From assembly GCA_937996235.1 (NCBI GenBank), contig CALKVK010000035.1, forward strand, positions 186,001-250,000: DNA of 64,000 nucleotides, written 5' to 3'. Each line of letters begins with the position of its first letter. The stretch's first letter is position 1. A program made the translations under genes and the position numbers. Below are positions 15,172-23,450 of the stretch, piece by piece. The notes under the pieces are model-generated. The model made no database searches. It had not been told where the DNA came from and saw only the letters and a list, made by a program, of their open reading frames with translations. Origin of the DNA: an uncultured bacterium. GTDB taxonomy: Bacteria > Planctomycetota > JAJSAM01 > JAJVHW01.

Positions 15172-16994
15172 AGGTTGCGGCTCCTGTCGAGGACCTCGAC
15201 GAGGCGGGTCGTGGTGCGGTCGCGCTCGGCGTCGTCGAGCTCGAGGATGCGCTGCAGCGCCTCGGAGATCTTGGGGATGTACTTCGCGATGTAGTCGCGC
15301 TTCTTGAGGGCGTCGGCGTGGCGCCGCGTGGCCGTGACGTGGCGGCCGAGCGCGCGCCCGCACTCCATGATCGCGAGCTTCAGCTCCTTCACGATCTCGG
15401 GGTAGTGCGCCACCGCCTCCTTCGACTCGCTCGTGAACGGCACCCACACCGACGCGAGGTGCACGACGAGGACGAGCGGCCCGGAGGGCGGCGCGCCGCG
15501 CGACTGGTCCACGCCGTAGCTCTTCCACGGCACGGAGTTCACGGCCTTCGTGATCGCGCACGCGCCCATCTGGTAGAGCAGCGGGACGCGGTTCGCGAAA
15601 CGCAGCACAGTGGCGGGTCCGTCGGCCGGGACGCCCTCGCCCCACGCCAGCGCGACCTCCACCTGGAACGGGTTGCCGCGGTAGACCGAGGGGCTGCGCG
15701 TGACCGCGCGCAGGAACGCCTTCGGGTACTCGCGCGCGAGGCTCTCGATGAGCAGGTCCTCGCCGATCGGGCTGACGCAGTCCGTCGGCGGGTTCATCAG
15801 CTTGACCTTCTCGGGCGCGAGCGCGGCGTGCAGGCGCGTCGCGTCCTCGCCGACGACGCGCGTGAGCCAGGTCGTCATGTTGACGCCTGCCGTGTTGCAG
15901 ATCTCCTCGGCGGCGGCGCGCGAGACGCGGCTGAAGTCGTTCTGCAGGAACGACCCGACCTTCTTCTGGTCGCTCGTCTGCAGCATGCGCAGGAACATGC
16001 CGAGCTCGACGCCGTAGGGGTGCGGCTTCACCTCGCGCGGCTCGGCGGGCAGCGTCTGCGACGCGCGCTCGTAGACCGTCCACACGCCCTCGGGATCGCG
16101 GTAGCGGATGGTGACGTGCGGGTTCGCGACGGCCGTCGCGCGCAGGTACGTGTCCACGGAGCGCTGGCCGCGCTGGTACTTGGCCTTCAGCTCGATCTCG
16201 ACGCGCGTGCCCTGCGCGTGGTCCCAGTCGCGCTCCTCCTGCACGCGCACGTCGGGCCGGTTGCCCTTCACGTCGAGCAGGATCTCGAAGTAGTGCGCGC
16301 GCTTCTTCGGCGACGTGCGCGTGAGGATGCGCACCGGGCGGCCCGTCGTCTGCTGGCCGTACATGCCCGCGGCGGAGATGCCGATGCCCTGCTGCCCGCG
16401 GCTCTGGCGCAGGCGGTGGAACTTCGAGCCGTAGAGCAGCTTGCCGAAGATCTTCGCCACCTGCTCCGCGACGATGCCGGGGCCGTTGTCCTGGATCGCG
16501 ACGAGGTAGCTCTCGGCCGGCGCGACGACGCTGCGTCCCGCGCGCTTCGCGTCGCGTCCGTTCTTCGCCGCGGCCTGCTGCTCGGCCTCCTGCTCCTCGG
16601 TGAGCTCCGCGTCGGCGTCGAAGAGCCCGTGCTGGAACATGCCGCGCGACGCGGCGGGCTCGTCGTCGGCGGCGTCGGTCGCGCCCTCGGGGGCGATGAC
16701 CTCGCCCGTGAAGCCGCACACGGCGTCGGTCGCGCCCGCCGCCGCCTCGACGCGCTCGAGGTCCGCGACGCGCGTGATCTCGATCGTCACCTCGGGCAGG
16801 ATGCCCGCCTCCTCGCACGCGTCGAGGGCGTTGTCGACGCCCTCCTTCACGGTCGTCAGCAGGGCGCGCAGCGGGCTGTCGAACCCGAGCAGGTGCCGGT
16901 TCTTCTCGAAGAACTCCGACACGCTGATCTCGCGCTGCTGCGCGGCGAGCTGCTCGGCCGAGCGCTGCTTCCGGGGTTTCTCGTTCTTCGCCAC
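15168..16994 (-). CDS. top6B: DNA topoisomerase VI subunit B (GHKL ATPase)
   Basis: The 608-residue ATPase subunit has the GHKL/Bergerat motifs EGVDNALDA (about 51-59), IQDNGPGI (about 167-174) and RGQQGIGISAAGMYGQ (about 199-214). An SDQKKVGSFLQNDF helix of the H2TH region follows, then the transducer domain with ITKAVNSVPWKSYGVDQ. An unusual acidic insert (about 85-150, with TEEQEAEQQAAAKNG) separates the first two ATPase motifs and is longer than in archaeal Top6B. The start is taken as GTG 16994 (VAKNEKPRKQ); an upstream start at 17042 in the same frame is possible. A palindromic repeat pair lies upstream, between this gene and the divergent 17183 gene. Confidence 0.92.
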   Translation of the reverse strand: MAKNEKPRKQRSAEQLAAQQREISVSEFFEKNRHLLGFDSPLRALLTTVKEGVDNALDACEEAGILPEVTIEITRVADLERVEAAAGATDAVCGFTGEVIAPEGATDAADDEPAASRGMFQHGLFDADAELTEEQEAEQQAAAKNGRDAKRAGRSVVAPAESYLVAIQDNGPGIVAEQVAKIFGKLLYGSKFHRLRQSRGQQGIGISAAGMYGQQTTGRPVRILTRTSPKKRAHYFEILLDVKGNRPDVRVQEERDWDHAQGTRVEIELKAKYQRGQRSVDTYLRATAVANPHVTIRYRDPEGVWTVYERASQTLPAEPREVKPHPYGVELGMFLRMLQTSDQKKVGSFLQNDFSRVSRAAAEEICNTAGVNMTTWLTRVVGEDATRLHAALAPEKVKLMNPPTDCVSPIGEDLLIESLAREYPKAFLRAVTRSPSVYRGNPFQVEVALAWGEGVPADGPATVLRFANRVPLLYQMGACAITKAVNSVPWKSYGVDQSRGAPPSGPLVLVVHLASVWVPFTSESKEAVAHYPEIVKELKLAIMECGRALGRHVTATRRHADALKKRDYIAKYIPKISEALQRILELDDAERDRTTTRLVEVLDRSRNL

Positions 16995-17120
16995 GCGTGC
17001 CTCGCAGGGGCCTCGGTCCGGGGGGAGGGGCGAAGATAGCACGGCCCCCGGACGCAGCCTCGATCACGCGAGGGATGGTGGAGGAACGCGCGTCCCTCCC
17101 CCACCGGCTGCACCCGAACG

Positions 17121-17175
17121 ACGGTGTCAGACACCGTTCGTAGCGGTTGACCCGACGAACGGTGTCTGACACCGT
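17121..17175. repeat. Paired palindromic repeat (GTGTCTGACAC family), copy 1
   Basis: Two imperfect copies of a 17-bp palindrome, ACGGTGTCAGACACCGT (17121-17137) and ACGGTGTCTGACACCGT (17159-17175), flank a conserved spacer TTCGTAGCGGTTGACCCGA. This is the layout of REP/BIME elements. It lies between top6B and the divergent secreted protein, and its right palindrome ends 7 bp before that gene's start codon. Confidence 0.75.
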
Positions 17176-17182
17176 CTGGAGT

Positions 17183-20100
17183 GTGCGCACGGTTCCCGTC
17201 ATCGCGGTGCTGGTTGCGGCGTCTGCCGTGACGGCGTGGCTCGCGCTGCGTCCGTCGGCGACGGTCGTGCCGAACGCGGGGACGCCGACCGTCGCGCGCG
17301 CAGCCGACCCCGCGCAGCCGGAGGCGCGCGAGCGTGTCGCACCGGAACCGGACGCTCCCGCAGCGGGCGGCCCCGCGGCACCGCTCCCGGAGGGCGCGAT
17401 CCGCGTGCTCGCGGCGGACGGCACGCCGGCGGAGGCGGACGTCTACGCGACGTGCGACCGTGCGTGGAGCGAGGGGGCTGCGGCGTCCATCGGTCGTGCG
17501 GGGCGGGACGGGCTGCTGGTGCCGCGCGAGCCTCCGAGCGCCCCGTTCGCGTTCCTCTGGGCGTTCGGGCGCGACGGCGCGGCAGGTCCGGAGCCGCTCG
17601 TCGCGGGCGGGCAGACGCTGACGCTCGGCGCCGGCTGCACGCTCGAGCTGCACGTGCGGCACCCGGACGGCACGCCGCTCGCCGGCATCTCGTGCCACGT
17701 GCTGCCGACCTGGCGGACGGTGGCGACGACCGACGACGACGGGATCGCGCGCATGCGCGGACTGCCGCCCGCGTGCGACGTGACGGCGTTCACGGACCCG
17801 CGCTGCGGCGAGGCGGCCGTGGCGAGAGCGCGGACCGGCTCCGCGGGCACGACGGTCTCCGTCGACCTCGACTTCGCCCCCGGCCGCGGGCCGTTCGTGC
17901 TGCTCCGCGCGAGGGCCGACGGGCCGGAGCGCGACGTCCGCGTGCGGCTCGGCGAGGACGACGAGGACGACTTCATCCGACCGCTCGGACTGCGGACGCG
18001 CGGGGCTCCGGTTCGGCTCTCCCTCGAGTCCTTCCTCGGCGCGCCCGTCACGATCACGGCGCGCGCCGACGGCACACGCACGGCGGCACGCAGATTCGAG
18101 GACCTCGCGCCGTACAGCGTGACGGAGTGGGACGTCGAGCTCTCGCCCGGTGGCGTGCCGGCGCGGGGCCGCGTGGTCGAGGCCGACGGCTCCCCGGCCG
18201 CGGGGGCGCGCGTCGATCTGGTCTTCGAGGCACTGCGCGGCCGCGGCGCGACGACCGACCTGCGCGGCGAGTTCGACGTCGATCCGTCGTGGGTGGGAGC
18301 CGCGATCCGGGCCGTCCGCCCCGGCGCGAGCTGCAGCGACGCGCTGGAGCTGACCGACGAGGTCACGGCGGTGGTGCTGGCGCTCCATCCCGGCGCGACG
18401 GTCGAGGGGGTCGTCCGGGACGCGGCGAGCGGCCGGCCCATCGAGGGCGCGCGCGTGGGCCTCGCCTGCGAGGACGGGGACCCGGACGCGGTCGAGACGG
18501 ACGCCGAGGGGGTGTACCGGTTCCGGGGCATCCCGGCGGGCTCCGTCGTGTCGCCGTATCACGTGGACAGCGGACGCTCGGTCGCGGCGCCGCAGGCGTC
18601 GCCATCCGACGCCGAGCGGGAGGCAGCCGATCTGGACGAGCGCCTGCGCCGCGGCTGGGCGCAACGCGTCGCGGGCACGGAGACGATCCGCATCGACCTG
18701 GTGGCGAGCGCGCTGAGCGGCGCCTTTGCCCGCGTGCGGGTGGTGTTCCCGGAGGGCGTCACGCCGCCGCGCCGGATCGACCTGGCACACGAGTGGCAGG
18801 AGGCGGACGACCGCGCACCCGTCGCGGACGACACGACCCTCGACGACGTCACGGACGTGCGTCGCTTCCTCCGCCGCGGCGTCCACCGGTTCCGCGCCAC
18901 GGCCCCGGGCTTCGCGGCCAGCTCCGAGCCGCGCCTCGTGGTCGGGGGCGAGGACCTCGCGGACATCGTCGTGACGATGCGCGCCGTGCCCCGCGTGCGC
19001 GCGCACGTGGTGGATGGACAGGGGGTGCCCCTGCGCAGGAAGTGGGTGGAGGTCCGCGTGGCGCTCCGCTCGGGCGAGCATGTACGTCAGCTCGCGGTCG
19101 TCAGGGCGGACGCGAGCGGGATCGCGGATCTGGACGAGGTCGCAGAGCTGGCGCGCAGCACGGCGGCGCCGGGCGACGAGATCGTCTTCACGCTCGATGG
19201 CGCCGGCTTCAAGGCCGAACCGGGAGACGAGACGGTGAATCTGCGCGTCCCCGCGGAGCAGTGGCTGCGGCACGCGACCGCGGCGGACGACGCGTCGTGG
19301 GAACTCGAGGTGCCTCTACTGCCGCCGCACTTCTTGGACGTCCGCGTGCAGGACACGTCCGGCCGCCCGGCTCCGGGCGTGCGCGTCCGGTGGTTCGGCT
19401 CACGCAACGGGGAACGTGACCTGGAAGCGGTCTCGGACGCGAGCGGGACGCTCACGCTGCCCATCTGGGCCGCCTCCGACTCGCTCGATCTTCACGCCGA
19501 CGCGCCGTGGATCGGGCGCGCGCGGATCCTCACGTGGCTGGAGGAGAGTGAAGGCGGGCGCACGTTCACGGTGGATCGGCGTCGTTCCGTTCGCATCCGC
19601 GTCGTCACGGCGGACGGTACGCCGATCGCACATCGTCGCGCCACGTGGTGGGGACCGAGCGGCATGGTGAGGAAGCTCACGGACGCGAGCGGCGCGTTCG
19701 TCGCGGACCTGCCTGCGAGCGACACGACGATCGAGCCGGACGTCGGCGACGTGTGGATCCCGTCGTCCGTGCAGGTGCCCGCCGGCGTCGACGCGGTCGA
19801 GGTCGTCGCCATGCCGCTGCGGCTCGTCCGCATGCGTGTCGAGTTCCCGCCCGGCATGGAGCGGCCGAACTCGGTCGAGGTGTACATCGGGACGCAACGC
19901 CTCGGGACGCTCGAGCTCCCCGAGGACGCCGACACCGACGCGCGGATGCTGCTCCCGCAGCAGCCCCTCGAGCTGCGGCTGAAGCCGCGGGACCCGCTCT
20001 ACGTCGCACGCACGAACTACGACGGGGAGTCCGAGACGGTCGCGCTCCGGGTGGAGCGCGTGCCGGAGCGCTCCGTCACGTTCCGCCTGCTCGACGAGTC

Positions 20101-20326
20101 GGAGCACCCCCTCGCCGCGCGCGACGTCCGCATCCGAGACGCCGGCGGGCGTCGGATCGATGCGGCGGGCACGACCGACGCGGACGGCTGCCTGACGGTC
20201 TCCGTGCCCGAGATCCGCCTGAACGCGGACGTCGAGATCGACGGGTTCCGGAGCCGGTCGTGGAGCCACGACCCCGAGGCGCCGGCCGACGGGACCGTCA
20301 CCCTGCGGCTGCAGGCCCGCCGCTGA
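17183..20326 (+). CDS. Large secreted or anchored protein with carboxypeptidase-regulatory-like repeats
   Basis: The 1047-residue protein has an N-terminal hydrophobic segment (about residues 4-25), an Ala/Pro-rich linker, then a series of beta-sandwich repeats of the carboxypeptidase-regulatory/Cna-B-like type. Clear units contain GRVVEADGSPAAGARVDLVF, then VEGVVRDAASGRPIEGARVG with an ETDAEGVYRFRGIPAG end, then VRVQDTSGRPAPGVRVRWFG with DASGTLTLP, and a last one with TTDADGCLTVSVPEI. It is likely extracytoplasmic and structural or adhesive. The GTG 17183 start sits directly after a palindromic repeat with GGAG only 1 nt upstream, so initiation is uncertain. The TGA stop lies in a 7-bp stem-loop (20318-20338). 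Confidence 0.75.
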   Translation: MRTVPVIAVLVAASAVTAWLALRPSATVVPNAGTPTVARAADPAQPEARERVAPEPDAPAAGGPAAPLPEGAIRVLAADGTPAEADVYATCDRAWSEGAAASIGRAGRDGLLVPREPPSAPFAFLWAFGRDGAAGPEPLVAGGQTLTLGAGCTLELHVRHPDGTPLAGISCHVLPTWRTVATTDDDGIARMRGLPPACDVTAFTDPRCGEAAVARARTGSAGTTVSVDLDFAPGRGPFVLLRARADGPERDVRVRLGEDDEDDFIRPLGLRTRGAPVRLSLESFLGAPVTITARADGTRTAARRFEDLAPYSVTEWDVELSPGGVPARGRVVEADGSPAAGARVDLVFEALRGRGATTDLRGEFDVDPSWVGAAIRAVRPGASCSDALELTDEVTAVVLALHPGATVEGVVRDAASGRPIEGARVGLACEDGDPDAVETDAEGVYRFRGIPAGSVVSPYHVDSGRSVAAPQASPSDAEREAADLDERLRRGWAQRVAGTETIRIDLVASALSGAFARVRVVFPEGVTPPRRIDLAHEWQEADDRAPVADDTTLDDVTDVRRFLRRGVHRFRATAPGFAASSEPRLVVGGEDLADIVVTMRAVPRVRAHVVDGQGVPLRRKWVEVRVALRSGEHVRQLAVVRADASGIADLDEVAELARSTAAPGDEIVFTLDGAGFKAEPGDETVNLRVPAEQWLRHATAADDASWELEVPLLPPHFLDVRVQDTSGRPAPGVRVRWFGSRNGERDLEAVSDASGTLTLPIWAASDSLDLHADAPWIGRARILTWLEESEGGRTFTVDRRRSVRIRVVTADGTPIAHRRATWWGPSGMVRKLTDASGAFVADLPASDTTIEPDVGDVWIPSSVQVPAGVDAVEVVAMPLRLVRMRVEFPPGMERPNSVEVYIGTQRLGTLELPEDADTDARMLLPQQPLELRLKPRDPLYVARTNYDGESETVALRVERVPERSVTFRLLDESEHPLAARDVRIRDAGGRRIDAAGTTDADGCLTVSVPEIRLNADVEIDGFRSRSWSHDPEAPADGTVTLRLQARR

Positions 20327-20338
20327 CGACCAGCGGCG
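20318..20338 (+). terminator. Stem-loop across the stop codon
   Basis: CGCCGCT (20318-20324) pairs with AGCGGCG (20332-20338) around a 7-nt loop. The stop TGA (20324-20326) spans the stem-loop junction. There is no U-tract; it may only protect the 3' end. Confidence 0.35.
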
Positions 20339-20356
20339 TCCGACGAACCGCTACAC

Positions 20357-20411
20357 ACGGTGTCAGACACCGTTCGTAGCGGTTGACCCGACGAACGGTG
20401 TCTGACACCGT
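20357..20411. repeat. Paired palindromic repeat (GTGTCTGACAC family), copy 2
   Basis: The palindromes lie at 20357-20373 and 20395-20411 with the same TTCGTAGCGGTTGACCCGA spacer as copy 1. The right palindrome is followed directly by TTGGAGTGGAGG, the ribosome-binding region of the next gene. Confidence 0.75.
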
Positions 20412-20427
20412 TTGGAGTGGAGGCGCC

Positions 20428-20892
20428 ATGCACACGTTCACGACGGAGCTCGTCCCGGGCGGGAAGCGTCCCTACGACACGTGGAACTTCGTGGTCCTGC
20501 CCGACGCGGTCGTCGCAGCGCTCGGGCGTCCGCCGTTCGCGGTGCGCGGCACGCTCGCGGGCGCGCCGTTCCGCGGGTCGGCGGCGCGCGGCGAGGGCGT
20601 CGTGCGCGTGCCGGTGACGGCCGAGTTGCGGGCGCGGGCGGGCGTCGCGCGCGGCGACCGCGTCGAGGTGCGCATCGAGCTCGACCGCGAGCCGCCCGCA
20701 CTCGACGTCCCCGCGGAGCTGCAGGCGGTGCTCGACTCCGACCGGACGCTGCGGACGGCCTGGGACGCGATGGCGCCGTCGCACCGGCGCGCGTGGGCGC
20801 AGTACGTCGGCGAGGCGGCGCGGCCCGAGACGCGCGCACGCCGCGCGGCGAAGGCGGACGAGGGCATCCGCGCGCGGGCGTTCCCGCGCTGA
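20428..20892 (+). CDS. DUF1905/YdeI-like protein
   Basis: The 154-residue cytoplasmic protein has an N-terminal DUF1905-type beta barrel (about 1-90: WNFVVLPDAVVAALG, then VRGTLAGAPFRGS, then GDRVEVRIELD) and a C-terminal YdeI/OmpD-associated helical part (about 95-150: LQAVLDSDRTLRTAWDAMAPSHRRAWAQYV then RPETRARRAAK). Members are annotated as bacteriocin-protection proteins, but the biochemical role is unclear. The ATG at 20428 is preceded by GGAGTGGAGG. It lies alone between two palindromic repeat pairs. Confidence 0.85.
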   Translation: MHTFTTELVPGGKRPYDTWNFVVLPDAVVAALGRPPFAVRGTLAGAPFRGSAARGEGVVRVPVTAELRARAGVARGDRVEVRIELDREPPALDVPAELQAVLDSDRTLRTAWDAMAPSHRRAWAQYVGEAARPETRARRAAKADEGIRARAFPR

Positions 20893-20902
20893 TCCGCTAC
20901 GA

Positions 20903-20957
20903 ACGGTGTCTGACACCGTCTGTAGCGGTTGACCCGACGAACGGTGTCTGACACCGT
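20903..20957. repeat. Paired palindromic repeat (GTGTCTGACAC family), copy 3
   Basis: The palindromes lie at 20903-20919 and 20941-20957. The pair lies between two convergent genes, where it could terminate transcription from both sides. Its spacer begins CTGTAGCGG, with small differences from copies 1 and 2. Confidence 0.75.
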
Positions 20958-20974
20958 TCGATCGACTCGAACCG

Positions 20975-21727
20975 CTACGCGGGTTCCGCGTCGGACGCGG
21001 TCCGCGCCAGGTCGAGCACGTGCTCCGCGCAGCGCCGCAGCTCGTCGGGCGTGCGCGCGTCGCCGAGCATGGCGCGCAGGTCCACGCAGTCGGCGACGGC
21101 GGGCGCGATCGCACGCGCGTGCGCGTCGTCGAGGCCGCGGAACGCGTCGCGGACGAGCGCGAGGCGCACCGCGGGCTCGCGCACGAAGGGCAGCAGCCGG
21201 TCGATGACGACCACGCGCGCGTCGCCGTCGGTACGCGAGAGCAGGCGCAGGAGCGCCGCGCGGCCCTCCCAGTGCTGGAGGTTCGCGAGGGCCGTCGCGC
21301 CGTGCAGCGTGAGCGCCGGGTGCGCCGCGACGAGCTCGAGCGGCGGCACGTCCTCCTGTGTGCCCACGGCGCCGAGGATCGCCACCAGCAGCCGCAGTGT
21401 GCCCGCCCGCGCCGTGCGCGTCAGCGCGTGGCGCGCCGAGTCGCGCAGCCGGCGGCGGCGGCGTCCGCCGAGGAACGGCACCGTGACGCTCGGCGCGACG
21501 ACGGCCAGCGCGCCGTCGAGCGTCTCGGGGTCGTGCGCGTCGCCCGCGGCGTCCCAGGCCGAGGTGCCGTCGGACTCCGCGGGCGCCGCGACGGCGCGCT
21601 GGATCGCGGCGACGAGCTCGTCCACGCCGGCGGGCGCGTCGCGCGCGACGCCCTGCGGCGCGGTCTCGTCGAGCGCGGCTCCGGGGCCGTCGTCGCGCAG
21701 GCGGTCGAGCAGGGGGCGGGTGCTCAT
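20975..21727 (-). CDS. HEAT-like helical repeat protein
   Basis: The 250-residue protein has no signal or membrane segment. After a variable N-terminus it shows repeated amphipathic helices: LRLLVAILGAVG, LTLHGATALANLQ, REPAVRLALVRDAF and DAHARAIAPAVADCVDL. The spacing fits HEAT/ARM-like repeats, and a basic RRRRRLRDSARHAL stretch lies near residue 95. It is the last gene of a four-gene operon: its ATG overlaps the EI24-like stop by 4 bp (ATGA at 21724-21727). The function is unknown; such proteins usually act as scaffolds. It ends next to a palindromic repeat pair. Confidence 0.65.
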   Translation of the reverse strand: MSTRPLLDRLRDDGPGAALDETAPQGVARDAPAGVDELVAAIQRAVAAPAESDGTSAWDAAGDAHDPETLDGALAVVAPSVTVPFLGGRRRRRLRDSARHALTRTARAGTLRLLVAILGAVGTQEDVPPLELVAAHPALTLHGATALANLQHWEGRAALLRLLSRTDGDARVVVIDRLLPFVREPAVRLALVRDAFRGLDDAHARAIAPAVADCVDLRAMLGDARTPDELRRCAEHVLDLARTASDAEPA

Positions 21728-22566
21728 GGGGTCGTCTCGCCCGCATGCTCGGGGAGCGCGGCGAAGTCGTCGCACATCTCCGCATCCAGAAGCACGGCGC
21801 CCACCACGAGCGCCGGCAGGAACAGCACGTTCAGGCCCGGCACGAAGAGCACGCCCGCGGCGCCGAGGCCGAGTCCCGCCGACGCACCCAGGTGCCCGCG
21901 CACGAACGCGAGCCGCCGCCCGAGCGGCACGGCGCGCGCGGACTGCGCGAGGTCGAGGAGGTCCATGCCCTCGAGCGGCAGGAGGACGAGGAAGAAGAGG
22001 ATGGGCCCGGCGACCGGAATGCACAGGAGCGGCAGCGCGAGCGCCGTCACGACGAGCCGGATCGCGAGCAGCACCAGCGCCTCGCCGATCGGACGGAGGA
22101 CCCAGCGGACGAACCGCGCGCCGGGCGGCTGCGGCGCGGGGTGGCCCGCGATCTCGCGGTACGCGCGGTCCGAGAGCAGCGCGAGGAACGGCGCGGCGAC
22201 CACGCGCACGATCGAGGGGAACGCTGCGTAGAACGCGAACGCGAACGCGGCGAGCACGAGCAGGAACGTGACGATCCACGCGGCGACGCCGCCGACGTCG
22301 CCCAGCCGCTCGGCGGCGGCGTCGCGGGCCGCCGGCACCGCGACCTCGAGCGTCCACGCCAGCGTGCCGCCGAAGACGACCAGCGCGACGAGCACGGGCG
22401 CGACGCCGTAGGGCCAGAGCCACGGCGTGCGCACGAGTCGTCCGACGCCGCGCAGGATCGCGCGCGCGCCGAGGGCCACGCCCCGGGTGCCGTCGAAGGC
22501 CCCGCGCGCGGCGCGACGCACGAGCGCGGGCCGCTGCGGCGCGCCGCCCTCGTGCGCGTCCGCCAC
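21724..22566 (-). CDS. EI24/CysZ-like integral membrane protein
   Basis: The 280-residue protein has about five to six hydrophobic segments. Main ones are PYGVAPVLVALVVFGGTLAW, WIVTFLLVLAAFAFAFYAAF and ALVLLAIRLVVTALALPLL, plus PVAGPILFFLVLLPLEGMDL and a C-terminal FVPGLNVLFLPALVVGAVLL. The PWLWPYGVAP start and the A-P-F-L-A-L-L-SD segment after the second pair are typical of EI24 (CysZ) proteins. CysZ is a sulfate permease in enterobacteria, but here no cysteine genes are nearby, so the substrate is not assigned. The GTG start lies 9 bp after the AbrB-like gene's stop and the end overlaps the next gene, so it belongs to an operon. Confidence 0.75.
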   Translation of the reverse strand: MADAHEGGAPQRPALVRRAARGAFDGTRGVALGARAILRGVGRLVRTPWLWPYGVAPVLVALVVFGGTLAWTLEVAVPAARDAAAERLGDVGGVAAWIVTFLLVLAAFAFAFYAAFPSIVRVVAAPFLALLSDRAYREIAGHPAPQPPGARFVRWVLRPIGEALVLLAIRLVVTALALPLLCIPVAGPILFFLVLLPLEGMDLLDLAQSARAVPLGRRLAFVRGHLGASAGLGLGAAGVLFVPGLNVLFLPALVVGAVLLDAEMCDDFAALPEHAGETTP

Positions 22567-22575
22567 CGCCGCCGC

Positions 22576-22905
22576 TCAGTCCCGCCCGAACGGGTGGTCG
22601 GGCGGCGTGTCGTCCTCGGCGGCCTGCTGCACGCGCCCGCCCCACTCCTCGAGCTGCTTCCTGCGCCGCTCCTCCTGCTCGGTCGCGATCTTCGCGAAGA
22701 GGTCGGAGGGGAGCTTCCGCCCGAGCTCGCCGTCGAGCGGGTTGTCGCCGCCCGGGTCCTTGTCGAGGACGAGCTGCTTGCCCTCCGAACGGACGCGCAC
22801 GCGCATCTTCGCGTCGAGCCCGACGGCCGCGAGCAGCTCGCGCGGGACGACCAGCTCGCCGCGCTCGTTCACGCGGAGGAACTGCACGTCGCGGCGGCCG
22901 CTCAT
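22576..22905 (-). CDS. AbrB/SpoVT-like DNA-binding-type protein
   Basis: The 109-residue protein has an N-terminal swapped-hairpin AbrB-type domain (about 5-48: FLRVNERGELVVPRELLAAV then GLDAKMRVRVRSEGKQLVLDK). The usual regulator or antitoxin form of this domain is seen, followed by a charged helical tail (ATEQEERRRKQLEEWGG). The start ATG at 22905 overlaps the HEPN-like gene's stop (ATGA), so the genes are translationally coupled. This arrangement, a helical HEPN-like protein with a small AbrB-like one, resembles toxin-antitoxin pairs, but the operon continues with membrane and HEAT-like genes, which is unusual. Confidence 0.7.
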   Translation of the reverse strand: MSGRRDVQFLRVNERGELVVPRELLAAVGLDAKMRVRVRSEGKQLVLDKDPGGDNPLDGELGRKLPSDLFAKIATEQEERRRKQLEEWGGRVQQAAEDDTPPDHPFGRD

Positions 22906-23342
22906 GCCGAGGCGCCCTTCGCCGCGAGGTGGCCGACCGACGTCAGCCACGCGGCGACGTCGTCGAGGAAGGCGCGCGCCGTCCCGAGCGCCTCCGCGGC
23001 CGCGTCGCCGGTGGCGTCGCCGAGCGGCTGGTCGTCGACGGCCGCGCGCGCGACGCCGAGCCGCTCGAGCGCCGGCAGGTGGTCCGTCCCGAGCACGCGC
23101 CCCTGGTGGAAGTGCAGGGTCGCGAGCCGGTGCACCGAGCGCGCGTCGGGCGGGCTGCGCTTCTCGGTCGCGAGCAGCGCGCGCTCGCCGTGCACCGTCG
23201 CCTGGTGCGCGCGCGCGACGCAGTCGGCCGCGAACCCCGCGGCGGCGAGCGCCTCGGCGGCGGCGAGCGTCCGCCGCGCCCGCTCGACGTGCGGCGCGAT
23301 GACGAGCCGGTCCTTCTCCGTGACGGTCTGGTAGGTGGCCAT
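22902..23342 (-). CDS. HEPN-like helical protein
   Basis: The 146-residue all-helical protein starts at ATG 23342. The central region (ARAHQATVHGERALLATE then SVHRLATLHF, about 44-78) fits the HEPN-domain pattern of an ALL-type helix followed by His-x-x-Leu. The RNase motif R-x4-6-H is not clearly present, so an RNase toxin function is doubtful. It is the first gene of the operon with AbrB-like, EI24-like and HEAT-like genes, and its stop overlaps the AbrB-like start. Transcription should start in the 108-bp spacer, which contains a degenerate palindromic repeat. Confidence 0.6.
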   Translation of the reverse strand: MATYQTVTEKDRLVIAPHVERARRTLAAAEALAAAGFAADCVARAHQATVHGERALLATEKRSPPDARSVHRLATLHFHQGRVLGTDHLPALERLGVARAAVDDQPLGDATGDAAAEALGTARAFLDDVAAWLTSVGHLAAKGASA

Positions 23343-23386
23343 GGCGCGAGGATACCGGCGCTCCCGCCGAGGGCGCGACGAACGGC

Positions 23387-23430
23387 GCCGGACCGCCGAG
23401 CCGCTACGAAGGGTGTCCGGCACCGTTCGT
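23387..23430. repeat. Degenerate palindromic repeat pair (GTGTCTGACAC family)
   Basis: The layout is as in the other copies (CGAAC, palindrome, CGCTACGAA, palindrome, TTCG). The cores have diverged to ACGGCGCCGGACCG and GGTGTCCGGCACCGT (within 23387-23430). It lies upstream of the HEPN-like operon and downstream of the next secreted protein gene. Confidence 0.5.
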
Positions 23431-23450
23431 GGTGCTTCGCGGAGTCGCCT

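Noticed and set aside
17147..17182. TTG start giving 12 more residues to the large secreted protein
   Set aside because: These residues would be encoded by the palindromic repeat element itself, which also occurs in non-coding gaps.
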